A DNA stretch of 64,000 nt from Casuarina equisetifolia (taxonomy: Eukaryota; Streptophyta; Magnoliopsida; Fagales; Casuarinaceae). The DNA is taken from NCBI GenBank assembly GCA_028551475.1, contig CM052358.1, forward strand, positions 28,360,853 to 28,424,852. The letters run 5' to 3'. The notes beneath the pieces were generated by a model. The model had not been told where the DNA came from. It did not search any database and saw only the letters and a list, made by a program, of their open reading frames with translations. The position numbers were made by a program, and so were the translations under genes. Within the stretch, counting starts at the first letter, position 1. Each line of letters begins with the position of its first letter. Positions 1-10,567 of this stretch are shown piece after piece.

Positions 1-299
1 CAGCATGGAGTTTGAAAGCCTTCTTAAACTATGGCCTACTCTTACATTAATTCTTTCTAGATTTACCAATCACTTAAAGAAATTTATAAGGACCTTTAAC
101 TAGTTGATGAAGAGATAAATTGGTATGATCTAATTTGACTTTTAACTAGTTGTAAAGAAAGTTTATGATGACTACCTTGGTTAACATATACTGTAGTTTA
201 TACTAGTGTCATGTAGAAAATAAAAGTCATTTTTTTAATTTATATGGACAAAGATGATTTGAAAGATTATGAAGTAAAGATAAGTTTTAGCACCTCTAT

Positions 300-880
300 C
301 TCTTTTTTATTTTATTTTCGCTTTTTCTTTTGGTTTCGGCAGCACTACTTTTTTTTTCCCTTTTCTCTTTTTTTTTTTTTTATTCTCTTCTTTGCGGCGC
401 CTCCCTCACAATTCACTTTTTCACCTTTTATCATGTCTTGGGCGGTGTATCCTACTTGTTTTTCACTTCACAATTCACGTTGCATTTTGCCTTTTTTGTC
501 TTTTTTATTTTTTATCAAGAATTGTAAGAAGGAGAAGCTTTCACGCCATTATATCTTTTTGATTTTCTTTTCTCTTTCTTTCTTAGTTACCGTGGCACCA
601 CTTTTTCTTTTCCCTTCTCTCTTTTTTTTTTTTCCTTTTCTTTTCTCTTCTCTTCTGTGCGGCGCCTCCCTCACAATTCACTTTTTCACGGCGGCGTGCC
701 CTACTTGTTTCTCACTTCACAATTCACGTTGCTTTTTCCCTTTTTTTTTTTCCCTGGTCTTTTTTGTCTTTTTTCTTCTCCTCTACACGTTACCTTTCCC
801 TTCTTTTTTTTTTTTTTCTTTTTTCATTCCTCACATGCCTAGCTTGTTTTTTTATTTACGTCTCCTTTGTTTGTTGGAGG
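300..880. repeat. Pyrimidine-rich tract with a tandem duplication of about 265 bp
   Basis: Long T and CT runs are broken by two similar blocks. The word gcggcgcctccctcacaatt occurs near 394 and again near 659, followed each time by a shared stretch containing cttcacaattcacgttgc. The T-rich leaders also match, so a unit of about 265 bp is tandemly repeated. The open frames across it encode only Phe/Leu/Ser-rich sequence typical of pyrimidine tracts, so I do not call a gene. It may be the degraded interior of the LTR whose end follows. Confidence 0.6.
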
Positions 881-1021
881 TTTGCTACATAAATAATAAA
901 AATTTAATTCTAATATATAAAAATTTAATTTTAATATATAAAAATTTAAATATTATCTCACAAAATTATATTATTTATATTCTCAAATAGTTAAAATAAC
1001 TCTATAAAAATAAAGTTATCA
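880..1021 (-). mobile_element. Terminal remnant of an Athila-like LTR
   Basis: The stretch ending in taaagttatca at 1021 resembles the ends of the LTR copies at 34544 (aatagagttatca) and 56793 (aatagagtcatca). It also shares the preceding aaatttaaatatt, tctcaca, attatattattta and aaaataactctata words with the solo LTR at 56700-56793. This makes it the terminal part of a third, old copy of the same LTR family in the same orientation. Its other end is not identifiable and may lie in the pyrimidine-rich DNA before it. Confidence 0.55.
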
Positions 1022-1079
1022 ATTATATCTATACCAATATTATGAGATCGGATTTAGGTTTCCTCTAGTATTTGCAAAA

Positions 1080-3165
1080 ATGCTCAGTTTTCTTAGAAGG
1101 CTTCCGCCGGTTGGGTTAGCCCCCTCTTTGACCTCACTCATTCTTCTTGCTCGTGCCAACATCCTGGGTTCCTCCTATCAAAATAAAAGAGGTTCCTGAG
1201 AGGCTTTAGGTGTTTTATAGAAGAATATTCCCTACGCTACAGTCAAGTCCATGGAGAACAACAAGCCTAGAACAGTCAAGTTTCCTACCTAATTAGTGAC
1301 TCCGGTTGAGCAACTGAATGACGTCCTTCCTTCCGCTGCCTTGGTCCCTACGCGATATTCTGAGAAGAGTGATGCGCCCGGCCGTCTATTCGAATCCATC
1401 CGCTCGCCCTCTCTGTCCGCTAACTGCGGTTGAGTATTCGGGCGTCAGATATTGCACATAGAGAAACAAGATAAGATCCCTCTTTATATACGTTTATACA
1501 CGACCAATCACCGTGACAAATCTATGTTAGAGGATCCGAGGGTACAGAATAGGCATATAAACCCACATTTGAATTCCCACCCCTAGCCGAACCCAGGGAA
1601 GCGCCTGAGTACGTATCAGTAGACGCTTCAACCGACACGTATGCTTACACAAGGGGTCGAGACAGCGGATTCGTCAAAGTTTAAATATCCAACCATCTGA
1701 CTAGCCAACAGGTAGTTCTACTACCATATCTGGATGTTCTACAGATTCAGAGTCAAAAGACAGAACCGGACGCAGGCGGGGTATATCCCGCCATGGTAAG
1801 TTCTTCTCTATACTACTCCAAGGTTGGGGACAGGCCTAACCTTTTTTTGCACCCGAAATTCCGTGAGTCTTACAGGTTGGTGCTCTTCGCCGGGTCTTTT
1901 TTGTTGAAGCAAAGATCCGTAGCCGTATGGGTTATCCATCCAAGGGTGCAATATCTTAGGAGGCAGGTGGAAGAACTGAAAAGGGCTTTTTACCTTTCTA
2001 AACAGTCCGGGTATAAGGGAACTCAGGTGGCCGAGCCAAGGGAGCTGCGGAGCAGAGTTAATAACTGGCGTTTTGGCAACCGATTTCAAGGCCTTAAACC
2101 TGTGTTGGGGACTGATGGCAGCCCGGGTTTTCAGTCCAACAGGGGAGTGGCGGCGGAGCGTGCAACCCACTTTGCTCCGCTGGAGCTTGGGAAGAGTCAT
2201 GCTTCGGGGTCTGAAGCTGGTCTTCTGCCCACGTCAGAGTAGTCAGATGCTCTATAAGAAAAGAATCCGGTTACCAACAGTGGGCTTGGAGGTGTTAACC
2301 GGGGCTGTCAGGGGTTTTCGGATGGGCCATATGGGCTCCATGGCCCTTCAACAAGTGACTCAGACTCTAAGCGCCCTTGGAAGCAGGAGTCTACAATGGG
2401 GATATTCATTCATATCCTTCATATCCCCAGCCTTCTGTTAGTGCAAGTCAGCTTAATAACTCCTCTGGCCCTAACTACAGAAATACTCCTGAGAAGGATT
2501 GACCGGGGATTATACCACTCTACGGAACCCCTTTGGACGACTGCTCTGTGCTTGCCGGTATCTTTCGTTCTTCCGGCCAGGACCAATTCCGCCTAAGGCC
2601 ATGATCGAGTCATGACGAGCTAGACTGATGACGCTCTTTCAAGGTCTTGAAGAAGTCACTTAGAAAAGTTAGGAATAAGGACCGGCAAAACTCTCTAATG
2701 CTGATGATCAAACGTTGCTTCGGATGTGTATGAGAAGGAAGCTTCTCACAGATATTGACTCTTAGATAGATACCAGCGTAGTATCTTAATTAACAGTTTA
2801 TTGAACTTGGTTGCACTCGTAAAGCGAGCGATAGCTTAAGAGAGCAGCGAGTGGAACTGTTCTGCCCAAGCTTTGAACTTCCTGTATGTATTTGAATTGA
2901 ACCACTTGAAAAACTCCCAGTGTGTAGGAGACAACCCTCCCTGCCGGCCCGTAAGGCCGATCTATGAGGGCAGGTAAATTCCATCTCTATCTCCCTCTAT
3001 CTCAGGTAAAGTACTATAAGAAAGAAGGACAGCTCAGTTGTATCTATGAGGTAAAGATACCCTGATTAAGGCGGTGCAAGGGACAGCTAGCTATATAATC
3101 GGTAGCCGGGCGGAGCAGCTCGAAGAGGGGCATCTATCTCTATTGATCGAGCTGAAGATGGTTTT
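1080..3165. other. Probable mitochondrial DNA insertion (NUMT), gene-free
   Basis: This block has nearly balanced base composition and many GC-rich words, in sharp contrast to the AT-rich DNA on both sides. The right edge near 3165 is abrupt, where the text changes to A/T-rich sequence. Its texture (runs such as ctatctctatctccctctat and agctagctatataatcggta, short frames on both strands, no codon bias) is what I associate with intergenic DNA of plant mitochondrial genomes. No mitochondrial gene, tRNA or rRNA was recognised. The largest frames (1793-2242 plus, 1808-2200 minus) overlap on opposite strands and resemble no family I know. An unrelated GC-rich repeat remains possible. Confidence 0.5.
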
Positions 3166-3699
3166 AGAACAAAAACTAACATTTTAATTATGTTGGTAAA
3201 AGTAAAGAAATTATAGTAGAGAAAGTTTTTACTTCAAAATATAAAATTTTCTCAAGAAAATGTCATTTTAAGTGAGATTTAAAAGTTTTCAACTATCAAT
3301 TTTTTCATAAATTTTATAACTTTTATGATGTTAAGGTATGCCCTATTACTTCTATAACTAAATTGTATTATTGTAAACTTACCTGTCTACCAACAAAAAA
3401 TTAATATATTCATTAAGAATGCGAAACTTATTACCCACAACTTAATAATTGTGTACCCCATCATACATAATTCTAATTGATCCCAATTTTGATGATCATC
3501 ACTTAGCTTTCTTCCACATAGAGAGCAATCACTCTTTTGACACTCTTAACTTCTAAATACATGTATTACAATAGATCAAAAAAGAGCACTTCTTAGACAA
3601 ACTATATCAAAATAAAAAAAAATAACAATCAAAACCTTGCATATAAAACATTTTTTACTTATTTTTGCCTATATTTCTTATAAACTCTTGGCCATACTT
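3166..3699. other. AT-rich intergenic stretch, nothing recognised
   Basis: Low-complexity A/T-rich sequence lies between the putative organellar insertion and the LINE relic. I see no open frame, repeat pair or regulatory motif that I can support. Confidence 0.5.
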
Positions 3700-4045
3700 C
3701 CTATACTAGTAAGATAAATATGTTGTTGCCTTAAGGGGATAACATGCCCCTCTATCTAAGCCTTCTACTAGTGGAGAAATAATCAACAAGCTCCCCATTA
3801 ACGTTAACTAAAAAGATAAATGTTTTTACACAATTCATTGCTCACTTAATAAGACATATTGGGAACCCATTACTTCCATTACTTTTTGTAAAAAGTCTTA
3901 ATTCAATAGGTCATATACCTTCACAATATCAACTTTCAAGGCAACATTGAGACTATCTTTCTTCTTGTGGTATCCCTGTAGGAGCTCCTATGCTAAAAGA
4001 ATATTATATGTTATGTCTTTCACCTCTTCACAAAAGTGGACTAAC
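3700..4045 (-). pseudogene. LINE (L1-type) reverse transcriptase fragment
   Basis: Translated on the minus strand with frame changes, this stretch gives words characteristic of plant L1 reverse transcriptase: a YNILLA-ELLQGYHKKK segment near 3979-4045, then ALKVDIVKVYDLLN, DFLQKVMEVMGFP and VNVNGELVDYFSTSR-LR. These correspond to the family pattern in which 'QELVKGYHR' is followed by 'KVDL-KAYD' and then 'GLRQGDPLSP'. Several stop codons interrupt it (for example where LNWDF would be expected), and the GDP motif is degraded. Only the RT fingers/palm portion is present; there is no endonuclease and no poly(A) tail. It is a dead, 5'- and 3'-truncated relic. Confidence 0.7.
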
Positions 4046-4186
4046 TCTCAAAGATAATGCTTGGGAGGCTGGTTATTAACTTACTACATAAGAGTTTAGC
4101 CATACATGTTTATATAATATTGTAACATGAAATTGGCTTATAATGGGATACCTTTATGGGAGTCAATCTATCAAGTTTTTCTCTCA

Positions 4187-4963
4187 AGCTGGCCTTGACT
4201 TATCTAAGGATATTCTCCCAATGAGGAGTACAAGAAGAACAATAAAAAAGTTGTAAACATCACTTGAATGCCTAGTACAGAAGAAAAGATGGTTCCTTAA
4301 AATGAAAGAAGAAGAGAGAGAAAGAAAAGAAATAAATATATTGGTTGTATTTGAAGTGTTTCTGTAACATATATAGAGCAATTCTCACATAAGGTTTGTC
4401 AAGGGCTACCTACGGTAACATGTTGATGATGGAATTCACAAGTTTGGTTGAAATAAGGCGAATGCCTAATTTTCAAGATATAAGATTCCTAGATTTGAAT
4501 AGAATAAAATTTGTAAAGAATTTTGATTGCAGAGTAGAATTAACTCCGACAGGTGAAACAAGAGTTTCTAATAGCCTAATCCGTTTAACATGCTATTTTG
4601 AAACAAGATAAACTTTCATTTTGTCTTTCTAAAACATCCCAATGCATAAGGATGCTTAATATAGTTAAGGAAATCGGGTGCAGCCTACCCATATGTTCCC
4701 ATTATGCAAGCAGAAACATGAGAATTGTCTCCCATGGGTCTATCTCTTGCAAGGACAAAGTCAGAGAGCTTTGAGTTGTTGTCCTGTTGTGAAGCATGCG
4801 TACAAAATCCACAATTTTTAAGTTAAACCTGGTGATTTAGACATTAACATGAAGAACAATACTTTTTATCTAATTATGATAGAACAATAAGTAGAACATA
4901 CATTTTTTCTAAAATTTTGCCTGTTTCCCTCGTGATTTAGAACCTATTTCTAGGATACAAGTT
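4187..4963 (-). pseudogene. Partial pseudogene copy of the PBL-type kinase gene
   Basis: This is a diverged duplicate of the neighbouring kinase gene. The part around 4187-4285 matches the start of its last exon (near 6618-6709: gctggcc-tgactt-tctaagga, then tgtaaacatcactt). The part around 4675-4790 matches exon 5 (cccatatgttcccattatgc, then aaagtcagagagctt). The intron sequence between and beyond also matches, up to a shared ttagaacctatttct near 4945 and 7410. The exon 5 end (Glu-Tyr-Ile-Met-Thr) is missing and the last-exon match is truncated, so no kinase can be made. Because introns are retained, it arose by DNA duplication and not by reverse transcription. Confidence 0.8.
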
Positions 4964-5229
4964 TGGTAAATATTTGAATATTTTAAATTATTGGTTTGAT
5001 ATTTTTATTATATATTTATGCATTTATTTTCAAAATTATTAATTTAGAGAAAATAATTATTTTTAACATAATATAAAAACTAGATCAATTCAATTGATTT
5101 CTTTAAATTTAAAATAAGAAAATAAAATAAAATAATAATTATCCAATATAAGTAATATTTAATGATTTTTCTCTTTATATACTCAAGGATCTATTTTTCT
5201 TAATAATCAATTGTATAAAATAGTTAAGG
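4964..5229. other. AT-rich intergenic stretch
   Basis: A/T-rich sequence with no supported feature, lying between the end of the kinase pseudogene copy and a GC-rich island. Confidence 0.5.
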
Positions 5230-5480
5230 CTCTCTAATGGTTGAGAGGCCGCAAGAACGATCTGAGCTGGGCCGGCGGCAGCAAGAATCTCCTGCAACAA
5301 TCTAAGCCGCATCCTCCGGGCATCAAGGCTTGTGTCTCCACTGCCGTCACAACACGTGTGGGTTACAGACGGGGTGGGACAGGGTTTGGCTGCTGCGTTC
5401 CTTGTTATCTTGTTTTCTTGTTTCCTTAAACCACACTTTTTGACTGTCATCATCCCCAACCGGAATCCACCTACTACTCC
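5230..5480. other. GC-rich island of unknown origin
   Basis: A sharply bounded GC-rich block sits inside very AT-rich DNA. The minus strand holds a 94-residue frame (5175-5459) whose middle part (DARRMRLRLLQEILAAAGP, then AQIVLAASQPLESLN) has protein-like, helix-rich composition. The plus strand holds an overlapping 62-residue frame. I recognise neither. It could be a stranded exon, a transposon fragment or a CpG-rich control element. I make no coding call. Confidence 0.35.
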
Positions 5481-6269
5481 TACCTAGAATCTTTGCGTCG
5501 AGGTGTTAAGTCAAGGCATGTGATGCTTTTTTTCTTTTTTTAATGTTAAAGGTGACGTTAGTTTGTTAATAAAAAATTTGTATATTCTTATATACGATAT
5601 CAAAGTTTATGTTCAAGTGTTAACTTATTTATAAACAATAAAAAGAAAAAATTGCGTAATGAAAATGGTGTGCATCCCACATTATTTAAATCTTGTCTTT
5701 GTATCCTTTATATATAAAGAAATTATTATTTTCCTTACAAATCAATTTTGAGAAAAGGTGATCCAAGTTTTGTTAATTAAGAAGTGAAACTGTAAATGAA
5801 ATTTTAAAACAGTGCCATGATAGTTTGATAAAGAAAAATCTAACTATTAAGAGTTATATTTTCTTAAAACAAAATTGAAAAGAGAGTTTAGATAGGAATA
5901 TTTAGAGATACAATTAAATTCTTTGAATAAATTTAGAAAGTATCCATTGTAACATTCATTATTATTTTGTGAAAATAAGTTAAATATAGCTAATCCTTTC
6001 TCTTTTTAGAAAGAGGATAACAGTAGAATGTTGCTACAAGCTGATACTATACAACCACAACCTCTTAAGATTGATATTAACTTAACTGTTAAAATGACTC
6101 AATTGCAATAACTATGACAAACATGTTTCAACCAAGGAACCAAAAAAAAGAATACAAACATAAAAATTTCCTTTCCGAATCCATGTTGAAGAGAAAAAAG
6201 CACTACCTAATGCAAAAACTCTCCTTTTAAAGTGGAGAGGAAACTTGATATGGAAAAACCAGAACCATG
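5481..6269. repeat. AT-rich DNA containing a dispersed repeat relic
   Basis: Within 5560-5860 there is a sequence with the words atatcaaagtttatgttcaa, cacattatttaaatct and ttccttacaaatcaattttga. Similar wording recurs in a subtilase intron (about 18780-18960: atatcaatgtttaagttta, cacattatttagatctcc, cttacaaagtaattttga). It is therefore a moderately repeated, diverged element. The segment from about 6180 towards 6270 is probably the kinase 3' UTR. Confidence 0.45.
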
Positions 6270-9200
6270 TCAGTTACTCTGTGCATCTTCTTTTCTCTTT
6301 TGCTCTGCATTTGGAAGCTTGCTATTATCTTCTTTTTTCTTTAGCCCTGCATCCGGAAGTTCACTATTTACAATTAGTGTTGTCTTCTCCATTGAAACCC
6401 CTGTGGGGAGCTGTAGAGGCTCCAAGGAGTCCACTATATCTCGCATTAGAGGCCTTGCCTTCGGATTTCGGTTTAAGCAATGGTAAGCTAGCATGGCAGC
6501 CTTATGAACCCCTTTAACAGGAAAATCTCCTTCTAGTCTGGGATCAATGATGTTCAACAATTTTTTCTTCTCTTTCAACAACGGCAGAGCCCAATCTGCC
6601 AGGTTCTGCTCTCGAGCTGGCCGTGACTTGTCTAAGGATTTTCTTCCGGTGAGAAGTTCAAGAAGAACAACACCAAAGCTGTAAACATCACTTCTGGGAC
6701 TTAGATGCCCTGCACAAAAGATAGAAAGAAAGGAAATGAACATGCTGGTTGTTTTTGAAATGTAATTGCAACAAGAATAGAGAGATCCTTATACAGAGTC
6801 TGTGAAGGGCTAACAAGAATAACATATCGATGACATGATTCTGGGTTTCTTACCTCCCAAACTGATCTCCCTACAACTATATATAAATGGTGTTTTATCA
6901 AGAATACAGAAGAAAAGCACTTTGAATAGTTGATTTACCACCAGAGTTGGCTTAGAATCAATGGTTCTTTAGTTGGAATGAACTTGACAGGGAAAAAAGG
7001 GTTTCTAATGGCCTAATCCATTTAACATGCTATTTTGAAATGAAATAAACTTTCATTTTGTTTTTCTGAAAAGTCCCAATGCAGAAGGATGCTTAATACA
7101 ATTAAGGAACTCTGATCAGAAAAATACTTTACCTGTCATAATATACTCGGGTGCAGCATACCCATATGTTCCCATTATGCGAGTAGAAACGTGAGAATTG
7201 TCACCCACGGGTCCATCTTTTGCAAGGCCAAAGTCAGAGAGCTTCGCATTGTAGTCCTGTTTGTGAGGCATGCATACAAAATCCACAGTTTTTAAGTTAA
7301 ACCTGGTGATTCAGACTTAAGCATGACAGAGCAGCACTTTTTATCTCACTATGATGAAGCAGTATGTAAAACAGACGTTTCTTCTGAAGTTTTACCTTTT
7401 CCCCTGTTAGAACCTATTTCTTGGACACAATATTTCGTGGTGATATCATTCTCATAGCATTTCTCACGGAAACATTAGATTACCATTAATGAAGCTAATA
7501 TCTACACAGTATACTAACCAAGTCTAACAGAATATTTGATGTCTTAAAATCACGATAGATGACAGGTTTCTCTGCTTCATGGAGAAAGGCAAGTCCCTTT
7601 GCAGCACCAAATGCAATTTTCATTCGGATGGACCATGGCAACGGAAGCAATACTCCTGCAACAAAAGAGGAATTATGTTTAACTGTGATCATAGAAACCT
7701 AAAGAGGAATTATTCTGCCCGAGCCTTACAAACAATAATAAAATTCAGAAATTTAATGGCAAAAAAGGGTTCACAAATTACATACAAAGTTGGATACACT
7801 CCCAGACCAGTTTTTTGCCTCGAATACTGATGATAGGTCAGACTAAGACATGCAAACCCTCACAGGAAATCTTGAAACACAATGGTTATATCTAACAAAG
7901 AGTTAAGAACTAATAGATCTTACTTGAAACAATCTCACTTTCTGCATTTCGCCCCTATGGTACAAAAGGAAAATCATACTCAGGCCTTTAAAACACCTTT
8001 CATCTGCTGTTTGGGGTTGTCTTTTTAAAGGATCACCTCAACCAATACATATATTAAATTTTGGGGAATTTGAGCTCAACTCCTTATATATAAAATTTGG
8101 CAATTAACTTTTTTCCTTAAAAGATTGATTTAGCATACCCACTGATGCTATGTAAGTAATTAAGAAAAATTAATTTCTAATTACATAAAAAAACATAAGT
8201 TTTCTATTAAGATAATATAAATCTCTTCACGGTTATAGAACATCCAATTGTAAAGGAGACTTGGATCACCTCCAAGAGAGGATAGTTAAGTTGGTCCCAA
8301 AATCTTTTAAGATTAGTTCTGCCATTTCCTAAGGGAATTGAGATAGCTTAGGCCAACCCAGGGGGTAGTTTGAAATCTAAAAACCACCTCCATGGGGCTT
8401 AAATCACCTCTTAGTGAGGAAGTATTGAATCATTCCGAAAATCCTTTGGATGATGGTTAGTTTACTATTGATGAGACTTTGGGTCACATTCTACTTCTTT
8501 TTTAATTTTTTTAACATGTGTACGCATGAGATGGAAAAACATGGCTTAGTAGAAATAAAAAGATTATTCTCACATAAGCAGTTTAGGACAGAAGAAGTAA
8601 ATTGAAAAATATAAAAGCCTAAGAAGTGAATTGTTGGATTTAAGAACACATGGAGCAACTTGATATCATGCAAAAATTCCAAGAAATTTTGATCAAATTG
8701 CTCTTAAATGCAGCACTTCCTTTAAACAAAATCTGGTACAAGGCCGCCAGACATGATTGTAGCATCTTTATTGATTCACTCTCTCATCTTATTGCTTTAC
8801 GTAAAAGATGCATCCCTAACACATGCTAAACCAACATCTTAATATGGTTATCAAGTTCTACACTGTCATTGGCTGGAAACTATTATCTTAAATCTTCAGC
8901 TTTCAAAAAACAACCTTGAAAAAGAAAGTGAATGAAATGGGAGGTGAGAAACATCAGGAAACGCTTACTTGAGAAAAGGTTGTTCTCCACACTACCTCGA
9001 GCCATAAACTCATATATTAGTACCCGATGTTCATCTTCACAGCAATATCCAACCAGTTTCACCAAATTTGGATGAGAAAGCTGCCCCAAAAATATGACTT
9101 CTGCCTAGAAACCCACAAAGCATTTAACCAATCTAATTTTATAAGTTTGAAAAGAGAAGTAGACATATAGCACCAGAAGTTTGAAAGAGGAAAACAATAC

Positions 9201-10567
9201 AAGAACTTAAAGATTACCAGCCATTCTCTGTGGCCTTGGTAACTGTTATCCCCATCATGAACCTTAACAGCTACAGGTAGGGAAGGAAGGCCTTCCCTTA
9301 AATCCTCAGAAACAAACCCTTTATAAACACTTCCAAATCCTCCTCCACCCAACACTCGGTCTGGCCTAAAATTCCCAGTGATTTCCTTTAGTTCGTTGTA
9401 GGTGAATGCAATCAATGGATTTGCAGCCGAATCACGACGTAGGTCTTCTACTTCTTCAGGGTTTGATGGTAACTTATTGTCATTCTCCCTTTGTTTCACT
9501 AATTGGGTTTGATCTTTCGGAGACTCTAAAAGGCAGGATGACAGTGTTATATTAGATGCAGCAATACAATTGATGAAGTATTTGCAGGTAAACTAAGATA
9601 CCTTTATGAGCTGCATTTACATCCAACAACAAAGAGATTCAAACTTCATGCGAAGAAACAAAAAAGAACTTAGTAGAAAAGAGTGTATACTTTGAAGTCT
9701 AACCAACTTATACACTACCCAGAGCAAAGGAACTCATAAAGTCAAACTAATGACCTAGATGTTTCTTCCTTTATACGCTACCTTGTGTAGATGCGAGGAT
9801 AAAATTTTCCATTCGAAATGAAAATAAAAAGCAGAGGGTGCGGGCGGGATGGAGAAGACAGCAAGAGAGGTAGCTTTTGACCAAAGAGATAAAAATCTGT
9901 TTATAAACTCATTAGACGAAGTTGGTAATCTAAATGGAAGTCAAGAAGGGGAAAAAAGGAATCACCTTTACAAGTGGGATTAAGTGGAAGTGAAAAGGCC
10001 AGGAAAAAGAAATACAGGTGAAAAATGTAGATCATCTCTCTAGTTCTCCTATTAATTACCAATGGTTAACAAATTTTTTGAATGCAATATTCTTGGTAGA
10101 AAATATCGGTAAGTTCCAACGGGCTCATCAACTAGTGTACCGGGAAAAAGAATGAGAAAACAGAAAAGGAAAAGTTCAGAACATAGCAGGAAGAAAACAT
10201 TTCCAACAATTTGGTGAATATGCATAGCTTAGTCCTAGATATCATCAGAGAGCATAGATCAGGTACGGAAGAGTATACATAACTCACCCACAAATTATGT
10301 GCAAATACAGCGAACAAAACCAGAGGAAACAGTCTTTAACAGTATTTATCGCACAAATCAAAGCGGAACTATAAGCATCACTAACTTCATTGAATGGAAG
10401 AGAAAAAACAGAAACCCATCTCTGGAATCATGCATAACACAGACTCAAATTCAGAAAATCAGTAAAAAAAAAAAAAAAAAAGCAAAACTTTCACGAAACC
10501 AACCTGATTTTGCATTAGATGAGACTCTGTAAACTGAGGGTTCCCACCTACACCAGCAATTCCCCAT
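6270..10567 (-). CDS. Receptor-like cytoplasmic kinase, PBL/RLCK-VII type
   Basis: Ser/Thr protein kinase, 402 residues, expected at the plasma membrane, where this family relays signals from pattern-recognition and other receptor kinases. Six exons join in frame: 10567-10504, 9525-9218, 9104-8969, 7655-7519, 7256-7133, 6709-6270. The start is supported by an N-terminal [17 protein letters not shown], which has Gly2 for myristoylation and Cys4/Cys6 as possible palmitoylation sites. The kinase domain spans about 75-365: Gly-rich loop [11 protein letters not shown] (81-91), Lys109 in VAVK, Glu126, catalytic YRDFKTSN (203-210, Tyr for His as is usual in this class, Asp205), SDFG (Asp223) and APE (250-252). 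All catalytic residues are present. A Lys/Glu-rich tail ends in EDAQSN. The N-terminus resembles Arabidopsis PBL16 from memory, so orthology is tentative. It is divergent to the subtilase, and a broken partial copy lies downstream. Confidence 0.93.

Noticed and set aside
244..990. 248-residue open frame
   Set aside because: Almost wholly Phe/Leu/Ser from T-rich tandem repeats; the same region is open in other frames. Composition artefact.
1793..2441. Overlapping frames of 122-149 residues in the GC-rich block
   Set aside because: Frames overlap on both strands, none resembles a known protein, and the block looks like non-coding organellar DNA.
6232..6517. Two plus-strand frames opposite the kinase
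   Set aside because: They are shadows of the kinase last exon on the other strand.
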